Source: Carnegiea gigantea
Taxonomy: Eukaryota; Streptophyta; Magnoliopsida; Caryophyllales; Cactaceae
Reading direction: 5' to 3'
DNA: 64,000 nt
NCBI GenBank assembly: GCA_029747015.1
Contig: JAKOGI010002163.1
Coordinates: 1-64,000, forward strand
Shown here: positions 14,101 to 27,214 of the stretch, in pieces
How positions within the stretch are numbered: the stretch's first letter is position 1
How the letters are laid out: every line of letters begins with the position of its first letter
Translations under genes and position numbers: made by a program
The notes under the pieces: generated by a model
Told to the model about the DNA's origin: nothing
Seen by the model: the letters and a program-made list of their open reading frames with translations, nothing else
Databases searched by the model: none

Positions 14101-17100
14101 TGATGACTGAAATTGGGTGTGAACTGATATGATGATTTGCAATTTAATGAACAATTTTAATAATAATTGTTTAGGGCAAAGGGCCTCTCAAAAGTTTGTT
14201 TAATGTTTCAAGTGCTGAGCTTAACTTTTCCTATTGACTGATCACCATTATGGTTCTTTAAAAGATGAAAGAAATATAAAAGAGGGAAAAGGTGTAAGAG
14301 GAAGTTGTGTGGGATTTTTTTTTTTTTTGGGGGGGGTCATGATGAGTAATCAAAAAAGTTGGATTAAGAAGACACCAAGGGGATGCCACCCATGTACAAA
14401 AGAAGGCAATCACAAAATAATATCATGCCCTCGAGCTCTCTGCAACAATCATATCGACAAAATCCAAAAAAGTTAACTTTGTACCGTGAATGATAACTTG
14501 ACTCTAATTATACGAAGTTTTCAATAAATAAAGTTATGAATGTTGATTAGCCCTTGTCCTCAAAAATTTGGCAATTCCTCTTTTTCTAAATTCTCCACCA
14601 AATAGCCAATGGTATCAATTCTAAAGTCCTACGAACCAACCTAACCTTCATCTCCATGCCACCGAAACATCTCTCATAGCTTGAGGTTGCACCCAACTAA
14701 CCCCATCAAAGATGATGATAAATGTCACGATGCAGAGACCTAGAAACACATCAGGCACCTACTAGCCAACTGAATGTTTCTCTCTTTAAACATGTCCTCT
14801 ATTGGAATCTTTCATTGGGTGGCCGCCCAAACAAGAAAGCGTGTTTTGGTGGGAGCTCTATACTTCCAGATTGCTTTGGAGGGAAATCAAGTTGAGCCAG
14901 CCCGTTCGTAAATCTCTGTACAGTAACTTTGACAGTGAATTGCCCACTTGAATAATGGGTACAAATGATCTCATCATCACCCTCCAAAGTTTAACGCAAT
15001 GTTATGTAATCTAGTTTGAGGACAAGTCCTGTCGATTATTCCTATTTGTGTCATTTTCTGGGACTGACATCTTCCGTTCTTTTAACGGTGAATGTTAGAA
15101 ACAGCCAAGATATCACTTATCACTTGTAGCTTGAAAAAAATTCTTAAATATTCATGTTATTGTGATGCAGGCTGGACAGGCAGAACTAGTATCTCTTGAG
15201 AAAGTATTAAAAGAAGCTATGGTTCCTGCTGGAACAGCTAGAGAGGTCAGTTATCTGCTATCCATCAACCCCTCCCCTTCCTCCCCCCCCCCCCCCAAAA
15301 AGAAAAAAAGAAAAAAAAATATCTTCTTTTGTTTCATGGGAAAAGACCCCCCCTTTCTTTGTGGGTTTCATTAAAAATTTATTATTTGAATTGCTCTCTT
15401 ATGGTGAATTCTGATCACTAGACTGAATTTGGGAAGGAAGTCCCTGCATTTGATGTGGAAGCAACAGCTGTAGAGCATGTTTTTGAGCAGCTCTATTCCT
15501 ACATATTTGATATTGATGGTGTGGGCTATCCTGCATCACAGGAAGGCAGGCCTGTGCCAAATGCGATATTTATTTTGAATTTTGATAAGGTATGTTAATT
15601 TTGCCATGGTGTATTCTGCAGGATTTGCGCATAATATCTGTTATATGGTATGCCTGTATCATGTCCCCTTTCTTTCTATTGACAAATGATTCTAGTAATT
15701 AAACAGGTCAGAATGGATCCTAGAAATAAGGAGATTAATCTTCAAGATTTCATATATGGTAGAGTTACAGAACTTACAGAGGATGATATGAGAAAACAAG
15801 AAGGTGATTACATATATCGCTACCGTTACAATGGAGGAGGAGCATCTCAAGTTTGGCTGAGCTCAAGCAGGTACTTCGTGACGATTAAATTCTTCATGCC
15901 TTGTAGAGGTGTACATATGACATCCAAATAATCCGTTGAACTGTAGATTATAGTTCTATTTGTTGGAAATTAATGCTCAACATATGTAATTCAGATTTGC
16001 TGTAATTGACTTGTCGGCTGGTCCCTGCACATATGGGAAGATTGAAACAGAGGAAGGAAGCATAAGTTCTAAAACACTCCCACGTATTCAAAATGTGGTA
16101 TTTTCTAAAGGCCTAAGTGCTGCTAGTGATCATTCAAGCCATGATGTGTTCGTTGGACAACTTGGAGCACTAATTTCAACCACAGTTGAGCATGTCTTAG
16201 CTCCAGATGTTAGGTAAGTGTTGATTGTTGGGTCAGAATGTTATATAGGAGGTGTTTGGTAACAATAGCTTTTAGGGAGAAAGAGTTCTTTGGGGGTGTT
16301 TTAGCTGTTTTAACCAAGTCAAACACCTAATAGTTGTTTGGTAAACAATTGTTTCGAACAGCTGTTTGGCCCCAAACAGCTCTTTTTGAAAAGGTTAGTT
16401 CCATTAACCTTTTCAAAAGAACTTTTTGTTGAAATAACACATTTACCCAGGAGTTTCAAAAAATTACACTACAGGCCATTAAATTATATTTATATAATGT
16501 TGTTTTTATGATTCGAACTTAGTTAGATCTTGAGGATTAACGAGAGTAGAGGTCTTTCCCTTATTTTTTGTTGGGACAAAGACAAACCTTTGAAGTTGCA
16601 TTGTCTCTTTCGTTGTTTGCATTTCTTTTAGCCAAGTAGTGTACTTTTTAGTGTTGGTTTTTTTAATTTCGTTAGTATATTAGCTCAAGCTTATTTGGTT
16701 TTCTCACCATGCACTTTTATGAATGTTTGATATTTATAGCTTAGATTTTTCAAACCCCCTTTCGATTACCTAAACAATGAGCTTTGGATTGAGGCAAAAT
16801 AGTAACATTTGATACCATGTTTTATGTGAATTGAATCTAATGAAGATAAAGTCATTAGAAATTTGTATAAATTTCAATCTCAATTCATAACCCAAAAAAA
16901 TCTAATAGATAACAAAATAACGTTATAAAACATTGGCTTCATTTACATAAGTACAAATTACCAAAAAAAAAAAAAGATAAACGATGAATATGAGTTATGT
17001 AGAATTAGTAAGAAAGTAAAGTCTTATCGATGAAGGATTTTTTTTGTGATCATAAATGAAGGTAATTTATACAATGACACAAATTTAATTGTTTTTAAAA

Positions 17101-20100
17101 GAAATAAGATGACCAATAAATAAAAAAAATATGTTCTATTAAAAAGTAATTTAAAGATAAGGATATAAATAAAATTTTGCCAAACATCTTTTTTAAAAAC
17201 AACTAACTTCATTAAACAGTTTTATTAAAAACAGCTAACTCAAACAGATAATGTAAACAACTAATTTGAACAGCTAATAACTAATACAAACAGTTAACAG
17301 CTGTTTGCCAAACAAGGCCATAGTTGTCTTTATTCACTTAATTTGAACAGCTAATAGCTAATACAAACAGGGCTATAGTTGTCTTTATTCGCTGACATGA
17401 AGTTTTGTCTGCAGTATTTTGCTTCTAAGACTGTATAGGCTTATAATTTCATGAGTGACTAAATTAAATGAATTTTATTAAGTTGAGAATGAAGCATGAC
17501 CTGTTTGCGGCACATTCTCATCTCTCTCTATATAGCCCTTGGTTAAAGGGCCTCCTAACATTTTTTCATTCTGTTTCTTTTGTGTGTGTGCTTGTGTTTT
17601 TTTTTTTGGGGGGGGGGGGGGTTGAAGCCACTGGAAACTTGGCCTTCGTTAGCAGGTTATCTCAGGGCTATTGGCTGCAAAAAGTAAGTGAATCCCTCAC
17701 AACTATAGTGCAAGTTTCATGATATACAACGTTAATTTCCCATGCTACCAGTTCAGGTGTCCCACTCACTAACTGATTGGTCCTGCTTAATTTAGCTATA
17801 GAGATATTACTTGTTGAAACATACACCCATTCCTTGTGGATGATATGTTTGATAGTCTGCTTTATTTTCATGTAATTTAGCCTAATGGAGATCCATTGAA
17901 AAACTCGAGGTTCTAAGGGCAGTCTAGGAATAAGAAGAGAAACAGGGGGAGGGGATGGCTGGATAAACGAAGATATGGCATCACATGTACATGGTTAATT
18001 AGGTGGAAATTCTAGCTTGCTTGTGCAAAAGTTAAATACCATGGTTGTCTGTGATTCTGTCACTATCCCAAGGTACTACCATTGACCTTGGTGAGCTCTT
18101 GTAATATTAATCTTCTGTAGTTCTCTTGATTCCTGTTATCCAATTGCATTTACTCTTCTTGTCTACGTCTTATATTTCCTTTTGGTTCTACTAGGTTTGA
18201 AACTGTTGATATGACAAGAAGGTTACTGATACCAATCATTGTCCTCCAGAACCATAATCGATACAGCATTATGACGAAAGGCCATAACTACAGTATGGAT
18301 ATTGATGCAATCAAAACTGAGGTAAGCTGTTTCTTTCAGGTTGCAATTAGATGTAATTGATGTTTGATTGGTTTAGGGTATCCTATTGGCTGCCATCTGC
18401 TTGCAGAGAGACAGTTAAAAAAGTCATTCTGAAGGCTTCATTTTCAGCACGGATTGCAGTAGACTGTAGTAAAATGCCTCATGAAACTCTCTTGTGTACC
18501 TGGCAGTCAAAAGGTTTTTAATGCAAAGGTCTTACAGAGACAGGCCTTTTGTGGCTGGTTCTACTTCCCCCTCCCCCAACCTCGCATCCTCTGCTTATGC
18601 AGGGCTCCGTTGTATGGATTTAGCTTTGGATAGTATCCTACTGGTTTTTTCATCCCCTTGTTTGGGGTGGGATTTAATAAATGTTAGCATACTCATGACA
18701 ATAGATGTCCTGTGATCATCCCTGTATTTAGGTTGGTGAAGTATAAGTGATATTATGATTCTCTTCTTTCTGAAGTGTCTACATAAACTCCTAGGAATTT
18801 TTTGCTGTTCCTTTTGTAGTTAGGAAGCAGTGAACCAACCAGAACAATCACTATGATAGACTTTACTGTGATGCCTTCAGGGGGCATCTCTGTAGGCCTG
18901 CAGTTTTGACTTGCCTCGATATTCAAATGCTTTCATGCAAATTGAAAATTTATATGGTTTGTCTCATTTGATGTTTATCCTAAGCCTCTGAGATCTTTAA
19001 CAAATACTTTGACATGCTAGGATGCAGTTGTACGGGCTTCTGTGTGAGTTCGATTGGTGCAAACTGCAAAGGATATACAAATATATATGACTGCCAATAT
19101 GATTAATTTACCGATGGTAGTATTGAATTGTAATTTGGTGATTGTTCTTCATTTATTAACTGGGTTTGGATTTAAGATATTTGTCGAGTTTTAGTATTTT
19201 GTTGGTTAAATGATTCGCATTTTCAAATTTGTCATGTAAACAAGGAATGGGATCTTGTGCTGTTTGTTTGAGGAATTTAATAATGGGCTGAAGTTACCCC
19301 CCTTTGTAAGGCTATTAGCTGTTGAATATTGGTTGAGGGAGTGGCTCCTTTCTTTCTCTTTTTTTTTTTTTTTTTCCTCTTTTCGGGGTTGGGGGGGTTA
19401 TAAAAGGAGAAAGTAGCCAGCTGCTAGGTTAATTTAAATTTATATCTACCCTCTGAATTACTTGGACTCTTTCATCTCAAGTGCATCTGCTGTACGATTG
19501 ACACTCCAACATGGCTAATATGGTTATGAACACTTTTTGACATTTCATTTTAGACTAAAAACACACAACAATTTTAGAAAATGGCCAAGCCCAACACTTG
19601 TGCTCGTTTCCAACACTACTCTCCACCATTATAGGTGTGGCCATGTTGTCATGTCCAAATAGCTAATGACATTGCCCATCATTATATCTAAATTAACTGT
19701 ATGTTTTATCTTGCTGTTTTCATTCATTACTTTATTTAGGTTGCAAGGTTGATGTGGAAGTAAAACTGAAATTTATGGCATCAAGTGTCATCGACTGTGT
19801 GAGAAAGATTCTAGGCTTAAAGGGTGTTAACTTTGACAGCTGAACAAATTTTGCATGCAGTCCTACAAAGATTTCCTAGTAACATTATGATGTTTGAAAG
19901 GCCATTGCAACTGGCAGGATGCCCCATAATCCTTTTGTTGTTGTGAACAAGGAAGGATATCCATCTCAAGTGATGGCTGTGAAATATCAGAAGTAAATCA
20001 TTGGCACAAGCTGTTAAATTTCTTTGCAGAATTAGATGCATGCTCTACCTGTCTAAAGTATTTTACATGGCTGTATATTTCGACTAAATGTATGGGAAAG

Positions 20101-23100
20101 ATCATATTAGTCAGGAAAAATGTACATGTCACTGATCTAATTACGTCTTTTCAGGTCAAGAAAATGCTACATCAAGACCAAGAAGTTGTAATTGTGGGGG
20201 GTTCACATGCATTACATCACCATGAGAAGCTAGCCATTGCCGTTTCCAAAGCAATGAGAGGCCATTCATTGCACGAAACAAAGAATGACGGACGTTTTCA
20301 CGTTAAAACAAAGACATTTGTGGATGGTGCTATTCTTAAAGAGGTCGTATTTTCTCTCACTTCCCCCTCCCCCCCCCCCCCCCCAAAAAAAAAAAAAATT
20401 GATTGGCCTTGGTTTGATTCCCATTTCACATTGCTTGGTAGATCCAGTCGGGTTATGTTTTTGATGTGTATGTGCTACTTGCAGGAAATGGAAAGATCGG
20501 CAGATGTGCTTGCTGCTGGCTTATTAGAGGTGGCTGATCCTGCTCTTTCAAATAAATTTTTCCTTCGTCAGGTATGCCAAATCTTTTTGAGGCTTGAATT
20601 AACCTGATAACGGTTCTTTTTATCTTTCATGTATCTTTGGTCCTGAATAATTTATTTTTATCGTTTACTAGTGAATTTATAATTTCTTATTTCTCATGGT
20701 GGGTTTAGAACCTGATTCCTAATTGACTTTATCTGTTTTGAATATTTAGTGTGTAAATAACAAAGATGCTATGTAACACGTCAAAATGTTAGGGCCTTTG
20801 GTGGAGCCTGATTATCCATTTTTATTAAAATGAATGCCATCTTATGTGAAGTGAGTGTTTGCTCTTGGAAGTTTGCTTCTATCATCCTGTGCTGCATATA
20901 GTTGGACATTGAAAGGACCTGAGATGGAAATTTTAGTTTTCGTTTTAACTTTCATATGCTTACTCTGACGCTGCACTTTGTGTTTTTTAGAGCTGGACAG
21001 ATGAATCAAGTGGTACAACTGATTCCATATTGAAGCACAAACCTCTTTGGGCTACATACAGCAGCAGACATGGCAGCCAGAAGAGAAAGAGAACGCTGAA
21101 GAAAGAGGGAGACATCTACCGGACATATGGGACCAGAGTCATACCAGTGTAAGTGTACACATTATATGTCCATTCTTTTGCTGCCTGAGTTCTTATGTCT
21201 TTATTAGTTACTCTTATTGAAGAACTCATATAGAACCAGATTCAAGCAAGCTTTTGTTGCTTTTTATGAGTCTGGTTGAAGAATATAATGTTTTGATGGT
21301 AAGAAATCTCTCTTAAGTTAGTAATGTACTGTAGAATTGATAACAATAATCTGCTCAGAGATTAAACCTGATGAGCATCTTCAGCTGTTTCAATTTTTGG
21401 GAATTTTGGGGTGTAGCAGTTATTTTGTGTTCTTATTTCCTTACTCTGCTTGATTGCTTGGGTATATGGAATTATGAATAGAACTTGCTTCATCTCTTGA
21501 AGACTCCTGTGATCTGGAGGATTTTGAGCACGTTACATAAATTTTCAATAACAATGTTTGCAAGTTGACATGGTAAGACAGACATACAGATTGTCCAAAA
21601 TGAACCAGATCCAACTGGACTCGTAACAGGGTAACCCTATTCTAACCTATGACCAAATTGGTCCGACGCAAACAACCGGCCCTGAACATTTCCTGACCAA
21701 TATTTTTCTATTTTTCGTGGGTCTATAGGAATCAGTCTTTCTGTTAGCAACAATTCTTGCAGGGTAAGACTGCCTACATCTAGATCTCCCTAGACCCTGC
21801 ACTGGGGGGATCGTATTTTCAGGTCTTTTTTTTACCGGACCAACTGATAGGAGACCTAAAATTGTAACCTTAAATGACCTGACTAGAATCAAAAGCAACA
21901 GAGATATCCATGAACTAGAACGCATCCAAATCCAAAATTGACCCAGTCTGGCAATTTATTGAGTGGGTTGTCACCTGTTTACCAGGTGGACCTGCATAGT
22001 GTGCATTTAAGTATAGAGTCCTATCAGTTTACATTTCAGTTGGGCTGGTTTTAACTTCTGAGCCTTTTGGGTGCCTGCTAGCAGAGTTTGGTGAGGGTAT
22101 CTCCTTTAGTTACATTACATTAAGCTAAATATTTCAATTATAGTCTATCTTTTTTTAATCGTTTCTCAAGGAGGATGACTTATTGTTCCTTCTGTCAGTG
22201 GTGCTGAAATCTCCCCCTTTTTTTTATTGCTAATAAATAGACACGCTCCAACAACTCATGGTTTCTTAGTTCTCTACAAGGCTTCATGGTTAGAAATGAC
22301 GTTGTATCTCTTTAGAGGTAGAATCACTTTTCTTCAATTTTGCTCGTCTAGTGATAATAAATAAGCATTCGTGAGGGAAATAGTTTGTTTGATAAAGAAG
22401 GTGATGATAATGAACATCCGTAATGTGGTAGGAAATCATGCAAATTATTCAGAGCATCAAGGAATAAAGAGAGAGATTGTGGAGGGAGATTTTTATTTTT
22501 TTAAGCCAAGGTCATCACTTGAAGCTCCAAGTGGGGCTGAAATCTTGGTGATGCCGGATTTGAACTCCAAACCTTACACATGGAAGGTGACTACTCCACG
22601 TCTCCACCAACCATCAGGAGGTGCTACCTCAAATAACCATGTAGTTTTTTAATCAAAAAGTTTGAATACCTTCTGAATTGAGTTGGGTAAGAATAGGCAT
22701 GCCTTTTCTCAAGTTCTCCCTTCTTCTTCCAAATAGAAGATTCAGGGCGGGGGGAGAATAGAAGCAAATGTTGTTCACGTCTTTCATCTGTGCATTTGAA
22801 TTACTGAGGAAAGAATGAGAGAAATAAAGAGAAGGAAAGTGGCCAAATGAGGCTAACTCTTACGCTGACAGTAGCAGCAAATTTTGGTTTATTTATCTGT
22901 GTAGTCACTGGTGGCCATTGATTGATTAATTAATGTCTGCTAACTTTCCATTTCAGTTTTGTGCTTTCACTAGCTGATGTTGATCCACACCTGTTGATGG
23001 AAGATGAAAGTCTGGTTTGGACTGGTAATGATGTTGTAATTGTACTTGAGCATCAAACTGAGAGGATACCTCTAAGGTGAGTGAAGCTTTCCTCTCTGGA

Positions 23101-25591
23101 AGTGTTCAATGACCATTGGCCTCTATCGTTTTGTCCACTTCCTTCGGAGATAAATCTAGTCATGACAAACAACATATAGAAACTTAAAACTTTTGAATTC
23201 TGTTTTGAAGAGCACCGAATGCCTTGGTCATTACAGTGCCCATATTCAATTGTAGTGCATCCATCCATAGTTTGACGTATTATTACCAATGAATTTTCTT
23301 TTGATGAACACTTGTTCTTTGTATTAGAGTCTAGATGTCCTTAATTGTTTTTGGTTGCTGCCAATTTGGTTGTATGCATCCATAACCCCAGATATTATCG
23401 CCATTGAATGGTCTTTTGGTGAACAGTTATTCTTCATACTGGACTTCCTCCACTGTTTTTCCTTCCAACGGTCATCTACTTTGAGATTTTGCTCACTGTG
23501 ACTTCTGTTTACTTGTGAGATGTCAAATCACCATCATGTTTGAGCTGTGAACTTGTGGTTTTAAAATACTTTAAGCTCCCTGTTTAATTGGCGTCCACAT
23601 CGAGATTCAAAACTCTAGGAGGCTGCCTTCTTTATGAAATTGTAGCTAGATTTTCTCCACACTTCTCATTAGAATGTAAACAGCTTATTTCTCTTGTGTG
23701 TCTTAAGACGTGGGATAGGACTCATAATATTATCCTAAATTTTGATCGATTGAATTTAGAGGAATGGGATATTTTGTTAATGTGTCATGTAAAATTCAAC
23801 TTGCCTATTCTCACTCCCCCTTCCTTCCATGCTTTTGTTTGCTTTGTATCTGTGTTTGCGTGGGTGTGTGGGTGTGATGGAGAAACAGAGAGGGGAGAGG
23901 GTTTGTATGGAATACGGATACCTTGTTAGAATATGAGAAACAGTACGGATCCCCCCCCCCCCCCAACAAAAAAAACCTCTTTTCTCTCTCTGTGTGGTGA
24001 TTAAGATTGCATGAGTTACATTTGCATCGGCGGGTCTTGGTTTCTTGTCTCTTCCTTTTCATTAACTGTCCCAGTCAACCTAACCATTCTGCTATGATGA
24101 TGTTCTTTCCAATAGCTATGTGTCCGAAACAGAGAGGCGGTATGCCGTTCCTTCACAAGCACAGCGGCATATATTGGCTGGGCTTGCTTCTGCCATTGGT
24201 GGACTGAGTGCACCATATGAAAGGGCTTCTCATATTCATGAACGACCTGTTTTGAACTGGCTTTGGGCAGTTGGTTGTCATCCATTTGGGCCATTTTCCA
24301 ATTCTTCTAGAGTCAGTCAAATGCTTCATGATGTTGCACGTGTAAGCCCAAACACATTATCTTCCCTTGTCTAGGCAAAAAATTGAGTATGTGAAACGAG
24401 TCAGGGGCATGCTTAAAGCAAAATTTCCTTTATAATAGATGTATATGAAATCAGTCTTGCTTTTTGTTTTGCAGAGGAATACAATATATGCTCATGTTGA
24501 CTCTGCACTTCGGAGGATCAGGGATACATCAGAGGTGATTTATCCCTTTGGTCATGGGCTCTGTGTCTCTGCCTTCTGTATTGGTATCATTTTATCCTTC
24601 ATTTCCTGATGTGTGGACTTGATTTAATCCTTAATGCTTCAGGTTGTCCAAGCTTTTGCTGGGGAGTACCTGAAGACTCCTCTCGGCGAACCAGTGAAAG
24701 GGAAAAAGAACAAGTCAACTACAGAACTATGGCTGGAGAAATTCTACAAAAAGACGACCCATCTGCCGGAACCCTTTCCACATGAGTTAGTCGAAAGACT
24801 GGAAAAATACTTGGATGTAAGGCTTTTGGAGGATATCTGGCTAGGTTGTCTTTATTTTGTGAGTTTGCTAATCTTGCAAAATTACAATCTCAATGCAGAA
24901 CTTGGAAGAACAACTTGTTGACTTGTCATCCTTATTATATGACCACCGGCTACAAGAAGCACATTTCAACAGTTCTGAGATTCTTCAGACATCAGTTTTC
25001 ACACAGCAGTGAGTTACCTTGTCAATTGTCTGATATGACCATCTGGGCCTTTCACCTTTGAGCTATTACCTTGTTCTTTGCTACTTTTGGAGCAAGTTTG
25101 GCTAACATCTAGAGAGCCGATTTTCGGTCGAGTTAATTGCAAATTTGGCCAAAATGGAATGATGAAGTACTCGGGTTTGGGGGTCAGATATTAAGTGGGG
25201 CTAATACTCACGTCTCCACTCTCATTGTTGATGGTTTAATCATCTTATTAAGGAAATGAAATCAAATGTCGTGGAGACTGATTTTGACAGTTTGGTTTGG
25301 TTGAAAATGGTCTGATTGTTTTGGATCCCAGTCAGATCTAGTTATGGGTCGGTTAATTGGGTGTGGGTCTGTTTCACCGCGTCTATTCAGTTCCGGAAGA
25401 TAATCTGCTATTTTGCTGGGTGCAGGTATGTCGACAATGTCTTGGCCATGGAGAGAGAGAAGATGAAATGCTGCAGCATCGAATTCAAGTACCCTACACA
25501 AACTTCTCAGACTTTCATCTATGGGGGAATTCTTATTGCTGGATTCCTTGTTTATTTCCTTGTAATTTTCTTCTCAAATCCCGTTCGCTGA
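10831..25591 (+). CDS. Conserved plant type I membrane protein of unknown function (16 exons, complete)
   Basis: Exons: 10831-11058, 12228-12422, 15171-15245, 15422-15589, 15707-15870, 15995-16213, 18195-18321, 20155-20343, 20485-20571, 20991-21148, 22957-23076, 24116-24341, 24475-24534, 24643-24816, 24899-25008, 25426-25591. All have AG acceptors and GT donors, phases agree, and they sum to 821 codons without a stop. The start is ATG 10831; ATG 10826 is out of frame and stops at once. Residues 1-36 look like a signal peptide. The body carries blocks such as NVVLVGFNGDGGYRY, IDLSAGPCTYGKIE and VGGSHALHHHEKLAIAVSKA. Residues 797-816 form one membrane helix, followed by SNPVR, so most of the protein should be lumenal or extracellular. 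I recognise this as the family of Arabidopsis At5g58100, which I recall being linked to pollen exine formation; that link is from memory and less certain. No known catalytic motif was seen. Confidence 0.9.
11068..11103. repeat. (CT)18 microsatellite next to exon 1 donor
   Basis: A perfect CT run starts nine bases after the exon 1 splice donor (GT at 11059) of the 16-exon gene. It occupies the start of intron 1 and is followed by TAGGGTTT. Length polymorphism here could affect splicing or expression, but nothing in the sequence shows that. Confidence 0.95.
16248..17319. mobile_element. MITE-like element in intron 6
   Basis: The left end reads GGAGGTGTTTGGTAAC and the right end, read inverted, GGCCTTGTTTGGCAAAC. 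They form imperfect terminal inverted repeats of the kind GG-N3-TGTTTGGYAA. Both sides are flanked by ATA, a possible 3-bp target duplication. The interior is AT-rich with many AACAGCTAA-type subrepeats and no coding frame. A degenerate copy of the right end is repeated within about 80 bp to the right. The superfamily is uncertain; PIF/Harbinger-like would fit a 3-bp target site, though ATA is not its usual target. Confidence 0.5.
17597..17621 (+). repeat. Polar homopolymer tract T11-G14
   Basis: Eleven T followed by fourteen G in intron 6 of the 16-exon gene, just beyond the MITE-like element. Confidence 0.9.
20363..20398 (-). repeat. Polar homopolymer tract (C-rich then A14)
   Basis: A C-rich run ending in C16 is followed by A14. 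It starts only 20 bases after the donor of exon 8 of the 16-exon gene (GT at 20344). The tract at 15283 likewise lies about 38 bases after the exon 3 donor. Confidence 0.9.
21730..21810 (+). mobile_element. SINE fragment, Au-like
   Basis: A piece with GGGTAAGACTGCCTACAT, ATCTCCCTAGACCCTGCAC and TGGGG is related to the SINE piece at 3584. It lies in intron 10 of the 16-exon gene. The tail with TTG repeats is missing. Confidence 0.5.
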
Positions 25592-26599
25592 TTGTACCAG
25601 AATCGAGCTTATTTCTAGACCGATTTTAGCTCAAATACAAATTTTGAATAGATTTCACCTGTGATGCACCTCACTCCACTTTTAGTAACAAATGAATTGT
25701 TATGTCGAGGTCAATGGCTATGGTTGTCCGCTTTCCGCCTCGCATTAGTCTCCGGTAACTATGTCAGCTCGGAGAACGAGGCTATTCAAGCAGTCTTGAT
25801 ATTGCATTGCTCCCCCCCCCCCCCCCCCAAAAAAAAACCAAAAAAACCCCAAAAATAAAACATTGGCTAGCAAGTCTGGCTAATGGTCAATTGGTTCGGT
25901 TTTTAATTAAACCAACTTTGGATCTAGTCACGTTTGGGATGATTGGGTTTGAGTTTGGTCATTTTCGATTTGGATTGATCTTAGGTTAATTGATGTTTGG
26001 TGCAGTAAGATCATCCTGTAAAAAATTCAAAATAAATAAGACTTTAGAAGAAAAAATATAAGATCACATTTGGATCAGGTTAAGCCAATTTGGGTTTCAT
26101 GTCTACTTTAGATTAACTTTTTCAATATCAAGTTGGATATAGTCTCGCGTTACTTCTTAGATCCGGTATAAATTTCAGGTGGGTTTTGGAATGGAGGCCC
26201 CCCTCACCCCTACTCCCACCCCACGGACCAAAGGCTATAGTCCGGGTGTCGTTGTAGGTGGGACGGGTAGGTTTGTCAAAGTCCAAATCTTCTGAGCCAA
26301 AAAGGCATAATAGTCACTATTGTAAATTTACAAGGGCTTTATCGCCTCAGCCAAATTCAAAGAGGTGTCCTTGTTGCTTCTTATCAGTTCACCCCAGGAG
26401 GTTTTGGTAAACCTACATAATGCCAAGGATAACATTGTTGTTATTATCACAATAAATCCCCCGATTCATTGCGTCCATCAGACATGAGTATTACTATTAA
26501 TAATTCACCGATTAATATTAAGAATTTCGTGATTGATGTTAATAATTTGATGATTGTACGCTCTTTAATGTAATATTAAGAAAACTAAAAATATAATGA
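25592..26599. other. Intergenic region with a C17-A9 tract
   Basis: The left part should be the 3' UTR of the 16-exon gene. A tract of seventeen C then nine A lies at 25812-25837. The segment 25870-26160 is rich in TTTGG and GGTT-type motifs common in decayed transposons, but I could not assign a family. No open frame of interest is seen. Confidence 0.5.
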
Positions 26600-26664
26600 G
26601 GGGATTTACTGGTTTTTACAACCCAAAAAATGAAATTAAAGAGTGCAAAAACCAAAAAAGACTA

Positions 26665-26764
26665 AGATTTCTCTCAGACAAATGCCTCGATTTGTCGTCA
26701 CGATTTTAATAAATGGAAACTGATCGGACTCGTCATCATTTTTTTCATCATCACTGAGAAATCT
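26665..26764 (-). ncRNA. C/D-box snoRNA (A), 100 nt, target unknown
   Basis: The ends form a perfect 9-bp terminal stem, AGATTTCTC with GAGAAATCT. Next to the stem are a C box (AGTGATGA) and a D box (CTGA). A C'-like GTGACGA lies in the middle; the D' box is not clear. The stretch just before the D box, AATCGAGGCATTTGT, is the likely guide. I could not place it on plant 18S, 5.8S or 25S rRNA from memory, so the target may be an snRNA, a poorly remembered rRNA site, or nothing. Confidence 0.75.
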
Positions 26765-26869
26765 CTACTCCTCAAATCATTCATAGCCTCAAAAACAATC
26801 CCCTTCAAAAATTGTCAATCAAGTTAACAAAATCTAAATATATAAAGCATGAATAATATTTCAAATTCA

Positions 26870-26949
26870 GGAATCCTCAGCTGATAATAACAAAAAATTT
26901 TCATCAAGAATATGATTCAGTTCTGATGATTCAACCATCACAGGACCCC
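26870..26949 (-). ncRNA. C/D-box snoRNA (B), predicted 18S rRNA guide
   Basis: The terminal stem is GGGGTCC with GGATTCC (seven pairs, two of them G-U). Inside are a C box GTGATGG (one base off consensus), D' box CTGA, C' box TTGATGA and D box CTGA in the right order. The sequence before D', TGAATCATCAGA, is a perfect 12-nt antisense to the plant 18S rRNA segment TCTGATGATTCA. By the fifth-nucleotide rule the 2'-O-methylated base would be the G of that TCTG. The guide in front of the D box matched nothing I know. Its stem resembles that of snoRNA C, suggesting common descent. Confidence 0.85.
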
Positions 26950-27059
26950 CTTTGCCCTCCACTACTTCAATTAATCAAACCCCAAAAAACAAAAATCTTT
27001 GAATTCATAATACCTAAATTCGAGAATTTGAAACCCAAAAAAAAAAAATTTAGAGAAGA

Positions 27060-27132
27060 AGATCAGCAGTAGCTTTCTAGGCTGGCAATTATGCATCAAA
27101 AGCATCAGAGCCCAGTGCACATTCATCACTTT
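27060..27132 (-). ncRNA. Candidate C/D-box snoRNA (D)
   Basis: C box GTGATGA, D' box CTGA, C' box TTGATGC and D box CTGA occur in order with usual spacing, between two good snoRNAs in the same orientation. Possible guides are TGTGCACTGGGCT before D' and CTAGAAAGCTACTG before D. The terminal stem is weak (an A-T and little else), which is why confidence is lower. No rRNA target was recognised. Confidence 0.45.
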
Positions 27133-27214
27133 AATTCCATGAAATTATACCATTTCGCAATAATCAATTCGCATCACAAACAAAACACAAAGATCATTTT
27201 CGGAAAGATTGAAA

